From positions 1,363,001 to 1,427,000 of the forward strand of contig NZ_PGEP01000001.1 in assembly GCF_002797445.1 (NCBI RefSeq): a stretch of 64,000 bases of DNA, in the 5' to 3' direction. The position numbers were made by a program, and so were the translations under genes. The stretch comes from Acidovorax sp. 69 (GTDB taxonomy: Bacteria > Pseudomonadota > Gammaproteobacteria > Burkholderiales > Burkholderiaceae_C). Shown here in pieces: positions 45,057-53,583 of this stretch. A model generated the notes under the pieces. It did not search any database, had not been told where the DNA came from, and saw only the letters and a list, made by a program, of their open reading frames with translations. Every line of letters starts with the position of its first letter. Position 1 is the stretch's first letter.

Positions 45057-47378
45057 CTAACCAACAGCGCGGACCGCGTGAGCGCGGGCACCGCGCAACA
45101 GCCTCAGCCCATTGCCGACCACCAGGAGGCTGGCCCCCATGTCCGCAAAAACCGCCATCCACATCGACGCGTTCCCAAAAACCGCAAGCACCAGAAACAC
45201 CGTCTTGATGCCAAGCGCCAGCATGATGTTCTGAAGAAGGATGCTCCGCGTGCGCTTGGAGAGCTGGATGATTTCAGGGATGCGGCGCAGATCGTCGTTC
45301 ATGATGACGATGTCCGCAGCCTCCATGGCCGTGTCGGTTCCTGCCGCACCCATGGCCAGGCCGATGTCGGCGCGTGCCAGCGCAGGGGCGTCGTTAATGC
45401 CATCCCCCGTCATCGCCGTGGCACCGTACTGGGCCTGCATCTGCTCAATGGCCGACAGCTTGTCTTCTGGCAGCAGGTTTCCATGCGCCTGGTCGATGCC
45501 CGCCTGTTTGGCGATGGTCTTTGCCGTGGATTGGTTGTCTCCGGTCAGCATGACCGAGGCGATCCCCAGGGCGTGGAGCTGGGCGATAGCTTCCCGTGAG
45601 CTGTCCTTGATGGTGTCGGCCACCGCAAAGATAGCAAGAACCTCAGATTGGCTGGCCAGAAGGGTCACCGTGCGGCCCTGCGACTCCTGCTCCTGCAGCA
45701 GTGCCTCAATGGCGGGACTGCAAAGACCCCGTTCCTCGATGAGCCGGTGATTCCCCAGGATCAGGGGTTGGCCTTCAAGCTGGGCTTCCACACCACGTCC
45801 GGCAAGGGCCGTGAAGCCCGCCACGGTGCCCTGGCCGGCAAACAGCCCTTGCGCGATGGCCCTGGACACGGGGTGGTCCGAGTGCCCGGCCAGGTCCGCC
45901 GCCCAGCCCAGAATCTGGGTTTCGGGATACGTTCTGGCCAGCACGTGCTGGGCCACCAGTTTGGGTTTTCCTTCCGTGATCGTGCCGGTCTTGTCGAGCG
46001 CAATGGCCTTGAGTTTGTGCGCGTCTTCCAGGTAAACCCCGCCCTTGATGAGGATGCCACGCCGGGCCGCAGAAGCCAGACCACTGACCACCGTCACCGG
46101 CGTTGCGATCACCAGCGCACAGGGGCAGGCGATGACCAGCAGTACCAGAGCCTTGTAGACGGCATCCACCCACGTCAGGCCCATGAAGACCGGAGTGAGC
46201 GTCGCCACAAGAACGGCCATGATGAACACAGCCGGGGTGTAAATGGCAGCAAACCGGTCCACGAACTGCTGTGTGGGGGCGCGTGAGCCCTGCGCCTGTT
46301 CCACCGAGTGAATGATGCGGGCCAAGGTGGTGTTGCTGGCCTCTGCCGTGACCATCACCTCCAGGGTGCCTGTTTCGTTGATGGTGCCAGCAAACACGGG
46401 ATCTCCAGGAACCTTGTCCACCGGAATGCTCTCTCCCGTGACCGGCGCCTGGTTGACTGCGCTGGTCCCAACGGCCACCGTGCCGTCCAGCGGCATGCGC
46501 TCGCCCGGCCTGACCCGGACGATGGCGTTGACGGGAACCTGTGCAGCGGCCACCGATTTCCAGCTGCCGTCAGGCTGGCGTACTTCGGCCGTCTCGGGCG
46601 TGAGATCCAACAGGCTCTTGATGGCATTGCGTGCACGGTCTACCGCGCGGCCTTCGATCAATTCAGCAATGGCATAGAGGGCCATCACCATGGCGGCTTC
46701 TGGCCATTGGCCAATGAGAAACGCGCCGGTCACGGCCACTGTCATCAGCGCATTGATGTTCAGCCGTCCCTGCAGCAAGGCGGCAAACCCCTTGCGATAG
46801 GTAGAAAAGCCCGCCAGCCAGATGGCCGCCGCCGCCAGGGCCATGCCAATGCCCTTGAAGACCAGCGTGTCTGGAGAAAAGAAGGCCACGGCTTCGGCGC
46901 AGACGGCCAGGCCCAGCGCCAGCCCCATGCGCCCGAGTCCGTCGGTGGTGGAGGCCCGCCCAGGGGCTTCGCCCGTTGCCGCAGCGGTTGCCATGGGCTG
47001 CGGGTCGAACCCTGCCTCGCGAATGGCCGCCAGGGCTTGAGGAATCACAGCATCGGGGGCGTCAATGGTCAGCGTGCGTGCGCCGAGCTGAAACCCCAGG
47101 CCGCGTACCCCGGCAATTGGCTCCAGCGCGCGGCGGATCTCACTTTCTTCGGCAGCACAGTCCATGGCTCCGATGCGGAACATGGCTCCTTGGGGGCCAC
47201 GCCCATTTGCAACCGAAGGCGCTGCGGTTGCTACCGAATGTGGGGTACAGCAAGTATCTGGAGAGGCCGCAACCGGGCTGGCGCAACAGGAATCAAGCTG
47301 AGTAGAGACGGGAGCGGATGGAGCGCAGCATGGGTCCTGGGAGGTTGGTTTTTGTGCTTCGTCGCAGCAGGATTTCAT
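45057..47378 (-). CDS. cadA: Zn/Cd/Pb-translocating P1B-type ATPase
   Basis: 773 aa. A Cys-rich metal-binding N-terminus (MKSCCDE, DPCCAPS, DSCCAS, DTCCTP) precedes an HMA domain with the Zn/Cd-type MDCAAEE motif (C74). The core has TGES near 316, the transmembrane metal site CPC at 418-420 (VIACPCALV), the phosphorylation site DKTGT at 462-466, HP (SDHPVSRA) and GDGINDAPAL. MDCxxEE plus CPC identifies the zinc/cadmium/lead class (ZntA/CadA), not copper. It exports these ions across the inner membrane. Divergent from cadR and controlled from the MerR-type promoter between them. Confidence 0.95.
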   Translation of the reverse strand: MKSCCDEAQKPTSQDPCCAPSAPVSTQLDSCCASPVAASPDTCCTPHSVATAAPSVANGRGPQGAMFRIGAMDCAAEESEIRRALEPIAGVRGLGFQLGARTLTIDAPDAVIPQALAAIREAGFDPQPMATAAATGEAPGRASTTDGLGRMGLALGLAVCAEAVAFFSPDTLVFKGIGMALAAAAIWLAGFSTYRKGFAALLQGRLNINALMTVAVTGAFLIGQWPEAAMVMALYAIAELIEGRAVDRARNAIKSLLDLTPETAEVRQPDGSWKSVAAAQVPVNAIVRVRPGERMPLDGTVAVGTSAVNQAPVTGESIPVDKVPGDPVFAGTINETGTLEVMVTAEASNTTLARIIHSVEQAQGSRAPTQQFVDRFAAIYTPAVFIMAVLVATLTPVFMGLTWVDAVYKALVLLVIACPCALVIATPVTVVSGLASAARRGILIKGGVYLEDAHKLKAIALDKTGTITEGKPKLVAQHVLARTYPETQILGWAADLAGHSDHPVSRAIAQGLFAGQGTVAGFTALAGRGVEAQLEGQPLILGNHRLIEERGLCSPAIEALLQEQESQGRTVTLLASQSEVLAIFAVADTIKDSSREAIAQLHALGIASVMLTGDNQSTAKTIAKQAGIDQAHGNLLPEDKLSAIEQMQAQYGATAMTGDGINDAPALARADIGLAMGAAGTDTAMEAADIVIMNDDLRRIPEIIQLSKRTRSILLQNIMLALGIKTVFLVLAVFGNASMWMAVFADMGASLLVVGNGLRLLRGARAHAVRAVG

Positions 47379-47400
47379 AAATTTCTCTCCTTGATGCCTC

Positions 47401-47440
47401 GATTGGAAACCTTGGAGTAGCTACAGTGTCAAGACCTCCA
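47401..47440 (-). promoter_or_regulatory. CadR-type promoter/operator for cadA
   Basis: Minus strand: TTGACA (47427-47432) is followed by CTGTAGCTACTCCAAGG before a weak -10. The stretched 19-20-base spacer with an internal dyad is characteristic of MerR-family operators. It lies between cadA and cadR. Confidence 0.65.
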
Positions 47441-47456
47441 ATATCCAGCTCTCAAC

Positions 47457-47891
47457 ATGCAGATCAAGGAACTGGCCGCCGCAACAGGCGTTGACGCCGA
47501 AACGATCCGTTTTTACGAAAAGGAAGGCTTGTTGCCCCAGCCCGCGCGGCTGGCCAACGGCTATCGCAACTATGCTCCCGCTCACCTGGAGCGGCTGTCC
47601 TTTGTACGGCACTGTAGGGCACTCGACATCCCACTGGCAGATGTGAGGAGCCTGTTGGGTGCGCTAGATGCGCCCCAGGAGGCGTGCGCAGACGTCAACA
47701 ATCTGATTGACGACCAGCTAAGTCGGCTGCGCGCTCGTCTCATCAGCATGATGGCGTTGGAAAAGCAACTGCTGCAGCTGCGCTCAGCATGCAGTGGAGA
47801 GCATGCGCATCAGAGCTGTGGAATTCTTAATGAGCTTGTCGCGGCCGCCCATGGCGAGGCGTGTCTGTGCCATGGAGGAAAAAGTGGTTGA
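47457..47891 (+). CDS. cadR: CadR-type MerR-family metal-responsive regulator
   Basis: 144 aa. The N-terminal winged helix reads MQIKELAAATGVDAETIRFY and EGLLPQPARLANGYRNY, followed by a dimerisation helix (LIDDQLSRLRARLISMMALE). Metal-binding cysteines are Cys78 region ACADVN and CSGEHAHQSCGI, with a His/Cys-rich tail (HGEACLCHGG) typical of Cd(II)/Pb(II)-responsive CadR/PbrR. It represses and, when metal-bound, activates cadA by untwisting the long-spacer promoter. Divergent from cadA. Confidence 0.9.
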   Translation: MQIKELAAATGVDAETIRFYEKEGLLPQPARLANGYRNYAPAHLERLSFVRHCRALDIPLADVRSLLGALDAPQEACADVNNLIDDQLSRLRARLISMMALEKQLLQLRSACSGEHAHQSCGILNELVAAAHGEACLCHGGKSG

Positions 47892-47951
47892 CCTTGCCAC
47901 TGTGGCAAGTCCGAGACTGCACTCCTCTCAACTCTTTGCCACGAGAAGTAA

Positions 47952-48143
47952 ATGCATGAATTCCAGCTTCCCGACATGACCTGCGGGCACTGCGCAGGGA
48001 TGGTGAACCAGACACTGCAGATGGTGGATCCTGGCTGCAAGGTGCAGGTGGACATGTCCAAGCGCTTGGTTACGGTGCAGAGTGCTGAAGACCGCCTGAC
48101 GCTTGCGGAAGCGCTCACCGAGGCGGGCTACCCGCCCTCTTGA
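47952..48143 (+). CDS. Small HMA-domain metal chaperone (CopZ-like)
   Basis: 63 aa, one HMA domain. The metal-binding GMTCxxC equivalent is PDMTCGHCAGMV near residues 8-18, then VDMSKRLVTVQS and EALTEAGYPPS complete the ferredoxin-like fold. It would pass a soft metal ion to an efflux pump. It sits 60 bases after cadR and between the cadmium and copper modules, so either could use it. Confidence 0.85.
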   Translation: MHEFQLPDMTCGHCAGMVNQTLQMVDPGCKVQVDMSKRLVTVQSAEDRLTLAEALTEAGYPPS

Positions 48144-48300
48144 CTACGCGTCCGTACCGCAAAAGATCTGCTCCGGCACACGTTCATCGCGGCGGGCATT
48201 GACACCGCCTTGGAGCCGCCGACCATCGCCTTGACGCAGCGATGGTCGGCCTGAGGTCTTTGGGCGGTTGCTACTTTTTAGCCACCTCTCTGTCTCGGAA

Positions 48301-48594
48301 CTACTTGGGCGTGGAGCCCGGAGTGGCTTCCTTGTGCGGCATGGCTTCACGCGCATTGGCCTTTTCCTGACCACGGGCTTCGGCCTTGCTGGTGTCGGCG
48401 ATGCCAGAGCCTTCACCCCGCGCCGTACTGCCATCCTTGGTCCGCTTCACACCGGTCGCAGGACGGGCCTTTTTGTGTTCCTCGCCATGCGCTTGCGCCT
48501 TGGAGTTGGTGTAGGGCGTGGCCTCTTGGGTGTCGCCAGCGGCGAATGCGGACGATGCGGCGGTCATGGCCAGGGCGATAAGGAGAGTTCTCAT
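48301..48594 (-). CDS. Secreted hypothetical protein, 97 aa
   Basis: ATG at 48594 with GGA-type upstream bases. The Sec signal is MRTLLIALAMTAASSAFA. The mature part is hydrophilic and low-complexity (Lys, Ala, Glu, with EEHKKARPATGVKRTKDG), probably disordered. No family recognised. It ends the minus-strand copper gene set, 79 bases after the CusF-like gene. Confidence 0.6.
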   Translation of the reverse strand: MRTLLIALAMTAASSAFAAGDTQEATPYTNSKAQAHGEEHKKARPATGVKRTKDGSTARGEGSGIADTSKAEARGQEKANAREAMPHKEATPGSTPK

Positions 48595-48672
48595 GATTTT
48601 TCCTTGGTAGGTTGACGTGCGAACAGAAGAACGCCCCCTTTTCTTGAGGGCGTATCGAGACACTTTTTGCGC

Positions 48673-49014
48673 TTACTTGGCAGGCTCGATGGCGGTGACC
48701 ACCATCTTTCCGCCCTCGTTGATCACCATGAAGCGGATCTTGTCGCCGACCTGCGCCTTGTCGAGCAGGGCCTTGTCCTTGGCAGCAAACACCATGGTCA
48801 TCCCCGGCATCTCCAAGTGCTTGATGTCGCCATGCTTGATGGTGATTTTTCCGGCGTCCTTGTCGATCTTGCGCACCTCTCCATCGGTCATGGAGGCTGC
48901 GGTCGTGGATGCGGCTTTTCCGGCGTCTCCAGCGGCCTGCGCCACGGCCGACAGCGGCATGAGAGTGACCAGCGACAACATAGCGCCGATCAATAAAGTG
49001 TTTGCGTTTTTCAT
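48673..49014 (-). CDS. cusF: CusF-like periplasmic copper-binding protein
   Basis: 113 aa with a signal peptide (LLIGAMLSLVTLMPLSAVAQA). The CusF-type beta-barrel shows EVRKIDKDAGKITIKHGDI and the metal-binding HLEMPGMTMVFAAKD, where the Met pair and His bind Cu(I)/Ag(I). It would hand copper to an exporter or buffer it in the periplasm. Fifth gene of the copper set reading left from 52753. Confidence 0.85.
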   Translation of the reverse strand: MKNANTLLIGAMLSLVTLMPLSAVAQAAGDAGKAASTTAASMTDGEVRKIDKDAGKITIKHGDIKHLEMPGMTMVFAAKDKALLDKAQVGDKIRFMVINEGGKMVVTAIEPAK

Positions 49015-49052
49015 ACGAGCTCCTTGTTCAATTGCGTGCAGGGATTCCCCGA

Positions 49053-49538
49053 TTACTTCTTGACCACCGTGACCTGGCCCTTCATGCCTGCGTCGTAGTG
49101 GCCTGGGTACAGGCAGGCGAACTTCACTTCGCCAGCCTTGGTGAACTGCCAGATGATTTCGCCTTGCTTGCCGGGGGCCAGCGACACCTTGCTGGGCTCG
49201 TCATGCTCCATGTCCGGGAACTTCTTCATCGTCTCGTAGTGCTCCTTGAGTTCGGCATCGGTGCCCAGGCTGAACTCATGCTTGACCTGGCCACTGTTCT
49301 TGATCACGAACTTGACCGTTTCGCCCTGCTTGACGGAGATCGCGGCGGGCGTGAAGCGCATGGTGTCAGCCATGTCCACGTTGATTGTGCGACTGACTTT
49401 GGAGGCTTTGCCTGGTTCGCCGATGGCTGACTCCTCGCTTCCATGGCCGTGACCGCCGCTGTGGGTACCGCCCGCAAAGCTGTTGAAGGACAGGGCCACC
49501 AGGGCGGAGGCGGCGATCAGGGAAAGAGTGTGTTTCAT
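49053..49538 (-). CDS. copI: Cupredoxin-family copper resistance protein (CopI/azurin-like)
   Basis: 161 aa from the ATG at 49538. A signal peptide (LSLIAASALVALSFNSFAG) is followed by a His/Gly-rich stretch GGTHSGGHGHGSEES. The type-1 copper ligands are His in QVKHEFS and Cys, His, Met in CLYPGHYDAGM (C-x4-H-x4-M). The fold matches periplasmic cupredoxins that protect against copper in betaproteobacteria and Vibrio. Between the multicopper oxidase and CusF-like genes. Confidence 0.85.
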   Translation of the reverse strand: MKHTLSLIAASALVALSFNSFAGGTHSGGHGHGSEESAIGEPGKASKVSRTINVDMADTMRFTPAAISVKQGETVKFVIKNSGQVKHEFSLGTDAELKEHYETMKKFPDMEHDEPSKVSLAPGKQGEIIWQFTKAGEVKFACLYPGHYDAGMKGQVTVVKK

Positions 49539-49573
49539 AGTTACCTTGGGTTGTGGATGAGGAAAGGAGGCGA

Positions 49574-50986
49574 TCAGTGGCCGCTGTGCGAAGACGGCTT
49601 TTTGACCTTGACGACAGTGTCCGAGCTGGACTTCTCTTTGCGGGGCATGGATTGGCCACCTTCGGCTTTGAAGCGGGCTGGCTCCGCCATCGGGCCGGTG
49701 TATTCGTACGCCACCGTGCCCTCCGGGTTCTTGTACCAACCCGGGTTCTTGTAGTCGCCCGGCTTCTGGTCGCGGCGCACCTTCAGGACACTGAACATGC
49801 CACCCATCTCCACCGAACCGAAGGGGCCTTCCCCCGTCATCATGGGGATGGTGTTGTCCGGAATGGGCATCTCCATCTCGGTCATGTCTGCCATGCCCCG
49901 CTCGCCCATGACCATGTAGTCGGGGATCAGGTTGTTGATCTTCTTGGCCACACCCCGGTGGTCCACGCCGATCATGGTGGGAATGTCGTGACCCATCGCG
50001 TTCATGGTGTGGTGGCTCTTGTGGCAGTGGAATGCCCAGTCACCTTCTTCGTCTGCGAGGAACTCGATCTGGCGCATCTGGCCTACGGCCACGTCGGTGG
50101 TCACTTCGTAGAGACGGGTGCTCTTGGGTGTGGGGCCGCCATCCGTTCCCGTTACCAAAAACTCGTGACCGTGCAGGTGCATCGGGTGGTTGGTCATGGT
50201 GAGGTTGCCAATGCGAATACGCACCTTGTCATTGAGCCGGACGTTCAAGGAGTCGATGCCAGGAAAGATGCGGCTGTTCCATGTCCACAGATTGAAGTTC
50301 GTCATCTCTGCAACCTTGGGTGTCGCGGCCCCTGGCTCAATGTCATAGGCACTGAGCAGGAAGCAGAAATCACGGTGCACTTCGTCGATCAGCGGATGCT
50401 TGGCCTTGGGGTGCGTGATCCAGAAGCCCATCATGCCCATGGCCATCTGGGTCATTTCATCGGCATGCGGGTGGTACATGAAGGTACCCGGTCGGCGTGC
50501 CACGAACTCGTAGACGAAGGTCTTGCCCGACTGGATCGCGGGCTGGTTCAGGCCCGCCACGCCATCCATGCCGTTGGGCAAACGCTGTCCATGCCAGTGG
50601 ATGCTGGTGTGCTCGGGCAGCTTGTTGGTCACAAAAATGCGAACGCGGTCGCCTTCCACCACTTCAATGGTGGGACCAGGACTCTGGCCGTTGTATCCCC
50701 ACAGGTGGGCCTTGAAGCCAGGGGCCATTTCGCGCACGACGGGTTCTGCCACCAGGTGGAACTCCTTGACCCCCTGGTTCATGCGCCAGGGCAGCGTCCA
50801 GCCGTTGAGCGTGACCACCGGGTTGTAGGGGCGCCCGGAGTTTGGCACCAGCGGCGCCATGGTGTCTGCGCTTGTCTGGTACACGGGTTCTGGCAGTGCG
50901 GCCATTGCCACGCGGCTCACACTCGCTGCGGCCACGGCCCCTCCGGCAATGCCAGCAAACCGGAAAAAATCTCTTCTTGAATTCAT
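49574..50986 (-). CDS. copA: CopA-type multicopper oxidase
   Basis: 470 aa from the ATG at 50986. The Tat signal carries RRDFFRFAGIAGGAVAAAS. Copper sites are HWHG (SIHWHGQRLPNGMDG), HPHADEM, HLHGHEF (HPMHLHGHE) and the C-terminal HCHKSHHTMNAMGHDIP, which contain the type 1, 2 and 3 ligands. It is exported folded and oxidises Cu(I) or other substrates in the periplasm. The outer-membrane gene follows upstream after 19 bases, so they share a transcript. Confidence 0.9.
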   Translation of the reverse strand: MNSRRDFFRFAGIAGGAVAAASVSRVAMAALPEPVYQTSADTMAPLVPNSGRPYNPVVTLNGWTLPWRMNQGVKEFHLVAEPVVREMAPGFKAHLWGYNGQSPGPTIEVVEGDRVRIFVTNKLPEHTSIHWHGQRLPNGMDGVAGLNQPAIQSGKTFVYEFVARRPGTFMYHPHADEMTQMAMGMMGFWITHPKAKHPLIDEVHRDFCFLLSAYDIEPGAATPKVAEMTNFNLWTWNSRIFPGIDSLNVRLNDKVRIRIGNLTMTNHPMHLHGHEFLVTGTDGGPTPKSTRLYEVTTDVAVGQMRQIEFLADEEGDWAFHCHKSHHTMNAMGHDIPTMIGVDHRGVAKKINNLIPDYMVMGERGMADMTEMEMPIPDNTIPMMTGEGPFGSVEMGGMFSVLKVRRDQKPGDYKNPGWYKNPEGTVAYEYTGPMAEPARFKAEGGQSMPRKEKSSSDTVVKVKKPSSHSGH

Positions 50987-51005
50987 GTTGGTTTCCTTGA
51001 GGGGA

Positions 51006-52439
51006 TCAGTGGCCTGCACCGGCTTCGGCAGCGGCTGCGCCACCGCCCGAGACGCCAGCGCTGGTGGGCTTGCCGATGAGAGAGGCCTGAAGGGCGGCGT
51101 CCGCCAGCCAGAACTGCTGTTCGGCGTTCAGGGCCGCCATCACCGAGTTCACCTGGTCGCGGGAGTCGGCAAGCAACTCGAAAACGCTGATCAGCATCCC
51201 GTTGTAGCGAAGCTGGTTTTCTTCGGAGATGGTTTTTCGCAGGGGGATCACCTCGTCGCGGTGGTGGCGCGCGATGTCATATGCCGTGCGGTACGCGGAG
51301 TAGCTCTCCCGAAGGTTCGAGCCTGCCGAGCGTGCGGTTGCTTCCAGGCGGTTGGCCGCAGCCAGGGTCTGCGCATTCATGGCGTCGCGCCGCATGCCCC
51401 CCCAATCGAAGATCGGCAGCTGCAAGCTGATCTCGAAGCCGCGCCGCGTGGAGTGGGTGTTCTCGGCGGCATCAAAGACTGAGTCGCGCCGCACGCCCAG
51501 CTCGATGTCCGTGAAGGTCGTGATCGTGTTCCAGCCTTGCGCGCGTGCGGCTGCGTCGTAGTCGGCCTTCGCGATCTGCAGATCCAGTCGCCCCTTGGAT
51601 GCCTGGCGGCCAGCGTCCGATGGGGACAGCGGCTCCTTGGGCAGTGTGGGCAGGCGCTCAGGCAGCTTGAGTTGTTGGGCTTGGCTATCGTCCAGGCCCA
51701 GCAGCCGGACCAGTTCCTCACGGGCTGCCGTGACTTGGTGCTGGGCACTGGCCAGCTGGGTCGCTGTGTCGGCATAGAACGCTTGCTGGCGTGCACGGTC
51801 AAGCTTGTTGAAATTGCCCACCGCCTGCATGCGCTTGGCCAGTTCGGCACTTGCCTGGGCACTGGCGACGACCTGTTGGGTATAGATCAGCGTCTGTTGT
51901 GCAGCGACAGCGCGTACCCAGGATTGCCGAACCTGAGTGACTTGGTCCACTACATCGCTGCTCAGGCGCAACTGGGTCTGCTTGATGCGCTGCTCGGCGA
52001 TGCCCTTGCGCGTCGGCAAAGTCAGCAGGTCCAGCAGGCCGAAGGACAGAAGGCGGCCGATCTCCGTCTCGCTGCCCAGGCGAACGCGCTCCAGGCTCAG
52101 GATGGGGTTGGCGATGCGGCCCGACTGGGCTGCCGTGGAAGCGTCCGCCCAGTTTTGGGCCACGAGGGCCTGCAGGGATGGGCTATTGACCAGCGCAAGT
52201 TGCACGGCATCCTTTTGGCTCAGCGGCTTGGCCAGCAGATCCGAAGCGCGCTGACGCAAGGTATCGCGCTCGTTCTGGTCCCGGGCCAAGGTGAGCTGGC
52301 CGTCTGTGAAACCGCTTGTGGCTGCATTGGCGCTGGTGAGGTTCTGCTCTAGATTCACGCTGGCGCAGCCAGACAAGACCGCCACTGCGGCCATGGCGAT
52401 CACGAGTTTGGCGCGGGGCGTGCGCAAGGGGCGGCTCAT
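51006..52439 (-). CDS. TolC/CusC-family outer-membrane efflux protein
   Basis: 477 aa. The lipobox VLSGC (Cys near residue 25) marks a lipid-anchored OEP protein. The two helical OEP repeats are visible, for example DAVQLALVNSPSLQALVAQN, DQVTQVRQSWVRAVAAQQTL and ALLADSRDQVNSVMAALN-type segments. It forms the outer-membrane channel of a tripartite exporter. No RND pump or membrane-fusion gene is in this cluster, so it would need a partner from elsewhere. Its ATG overlaps the upstream stop by four bases. Confidence 0.85.
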   Translation of the reverse strand: MSRPLRTPRAKLVIAMAAVAVLSGCASVNLEQNLTSANAATSGFTDGQLTLARDQNERDTLRQRASDLLAKPLSQKDAVQLALVNSPSLQALVAQNWADASTAAQSGRIANPILSLERVRLGSETEIGRLLSFGLLDLLTLPTRKGIAEQRIKQTQLRLSSDVVDQVTQVRQSWVRAVAAQQTLIYTQQVVASAQASAELAKRMQAVGNFNKLDRARQQAFYADTATQLASAQHQVTAAREELVRLLGLDDSQAQQLKLPERLPTLPKEPLSPSDAGRQASKGRLDLQIAKADYDAAARAQGWNTITTFTDIELGVRRDSVFDAAENTHSTRRGFEISLQLPIFDWGGMRRDAMNAQTLAAANRLEATARSAGSNLRESYSAYRTAYDIARHHRDEVIPLRKTISEENQLRYNGMLISVFELLADSRDQVNSVMAALNAEQQFWLADAALQASLIGKPTSAGVSGGGAAAAEAGAGH

Positions 52440-52753
52440 TGTTTGCCCCCGTGGTGTGCGTCATGGCCCTGCGCGGGTTGGTCCTGACCGGTTGTGGGTG
52501 CCGCCTGGCGCATTTCCTTGGCATAGGTGCGCCAGCCTCCGATCTCGCCCACCTTGTCATTGGCCGCTCTCCAGGGCTGGACGGATTGCTCTTTGTAGGC
52601 CTCGTAGCCCGAAAGGGCTGAGCGGTACGAAAGCTGATAGTCCACCTTCGCGGGTTCGCCCTCGGGCATCTGAGCCAGGGCCAGGGACGGCGCTACTAGC
52701 GCGGCGGCCAGCCAGGGGGTTGAGGTAGGTCGTGAAAGCCAGGAATTTCTCAT
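52436..52753 (-). CDS. Small exported protein opening the copper set, 105 aa
   Basis: ATG at 52753. Signal peptide TPWLAAALVAPSLALA. The mature part includes VDYQLSYRSALSGYEAYKEQ and WRAANDKVGEIGGWRTYAKE, a helical domain that regularly precedes TolC-type genes in copper clusters, and ends with a metal-binding His run (GHDAHHGGK). Its stop overlaps the TolC start by four bases. First gene of the minus-strand copper operon, divergent from copRS. Confidence 0.65.
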   Translation of the reverse strand: MRNSWLSRPTSTPWLAAALVAPSLALAQMPEGEPAKVDYQLSYRSALSGYEAYKEQSVQPWRAANDKVGEIGGWRTYAKEMRQAAPTTGQDQPAQGHDAHHGGKQ

Positions 52754-52820
52754 AGGTTCACCATGCGTTTTGATGCAACGCATTGTGTGAGTCGGTGCCT
52801 GCCATAGACATAACGGCTTC

Positions 52821-52838
52821 ATTACATCTTTGTCATCT
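52821..52838. promoter_or_regulatory. Candidate CopR box
   Basis: CATTACATCTTTGTCATC lies between the divergent copper structural genes and copRS. It resembles CopR/CusR operators, which pair ATTAC/GTCAT-type half-sites. Confidence 0.5.
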
Positions 52839-52896
52839 GGAAGAAAGCCTGCGATCTGCGGGCACACTTGCCGCCATTCGCAGCCAGGGAGATCCC

Positions 52897-53583
52897 GTGA
52901 AGATATTGATCGTCGAGGATGAAATCAAAACCGGCGAATACCTGCGCCAAGGCTTGCGTGAGGCGGGGTTCAACGCCGATCTGGTCCACAACGGAGTCGA
53001 TGGCCTGCATCTGGCCCAGGAAGGTGACTACGACCTGGTAATCCTGGATGTGATGCTTCCTGGGATGGACGGCTGGCAGGTGCTCACCCATCTGCGCCGC
53101 CGGGGCCTGGAGATGCCTGTACTGTTTCTCACAGCCAAGGATCAGGTGCAAGACCGGATCAAAGGGTTGGAGCTGGGGGCGGACGACTACCTGGTCAAAC
53201 CGTTTTCCTTTGCCGAGCTACTGGCGCGAGCGCGCACCATCCTCAGGCGTGGTCGCAATGGCACTGAGGTGACGATCCTCCAGGTGGCCGATCTCGAACT
53301 GGACCTCTTGCGGCGGCGAGTCAGCAGATCGGGCAAACGCATTGACCTCACGGCCAAGGAGTTCGGACTCCTGGAGCTGCTGATGCGCCGCCAAGGGGAA
53401 GTTCTGCCGCGCTCTCTGATCGCGTCGCAGGTGTGGGATATGAATTTCGACAGCGATTCCAACGTGATTGAGGTGGCGATGCGCAGGCTTCGGGCCAAGA
53501 TTGACGATGCCTATGACGCCAAGCTGATTCAGACGGTGCGGGGGATGGGGTATGTGCTTGAAGCGCCGCAGGAGCGTGCGTGA
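52897..53583 (+). CDS. copR: CopR/CusR-type response regulator
   Basis: 228 aa from the GTG at 52897 with GGGAG six bases upstream. Receiver domain: [15 protein letters not shown] (acidic pocket), phosphoacceptor Asp in [18 protein letters not shown], and Lys in DYLVKPFSF. The OmpR-type winged helix follows, with [20 protein letters not shown] and [12 protein letters not shown] and the C-terminal hairpin VRGMGYVLE. It belongs to the CusR/CopR/IrlR branch. The stop overlaps the kinase start by four bases (GTGA). Confidence 0.95.
   Translation: MKILIVEDEIKTGEYLRQGLREAGFNADLVHNGVDGLHLAQEGDYDLVILDVMLPGMDGWQVLTHLRRRGLEMPVLFLTAKDQVQDRIKGLELGADDYLVKPFSFAELLARARTILRRGRNGTEVTILQVADLELDLLRRRVSRSGKRIDLTAKEFGLLELLMRRQGEVLPRSLIASQVWDMNFDSDSNVIEVAMRRLRAKIDDAYDAKLIQTVRGMGYVLEAPQERA

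Noticed and set aside
44134..45162. 342-aa minus-strand open frame opposite the DMT transporter
   Set aside because: Its His/Met-rich start mirrors the His-rich tail of the transporter; it is a complement artefact.
46308..47420. 370-aa plus-strand open frame
   Set aside because: Antisense of cadA with no domain signature.
49553..50980. 475-aa plus-strand open frame
   Set aside because: Antisense of the multicopper oxidase; its many His and Val residues arise from the complement of copper-motif codons.
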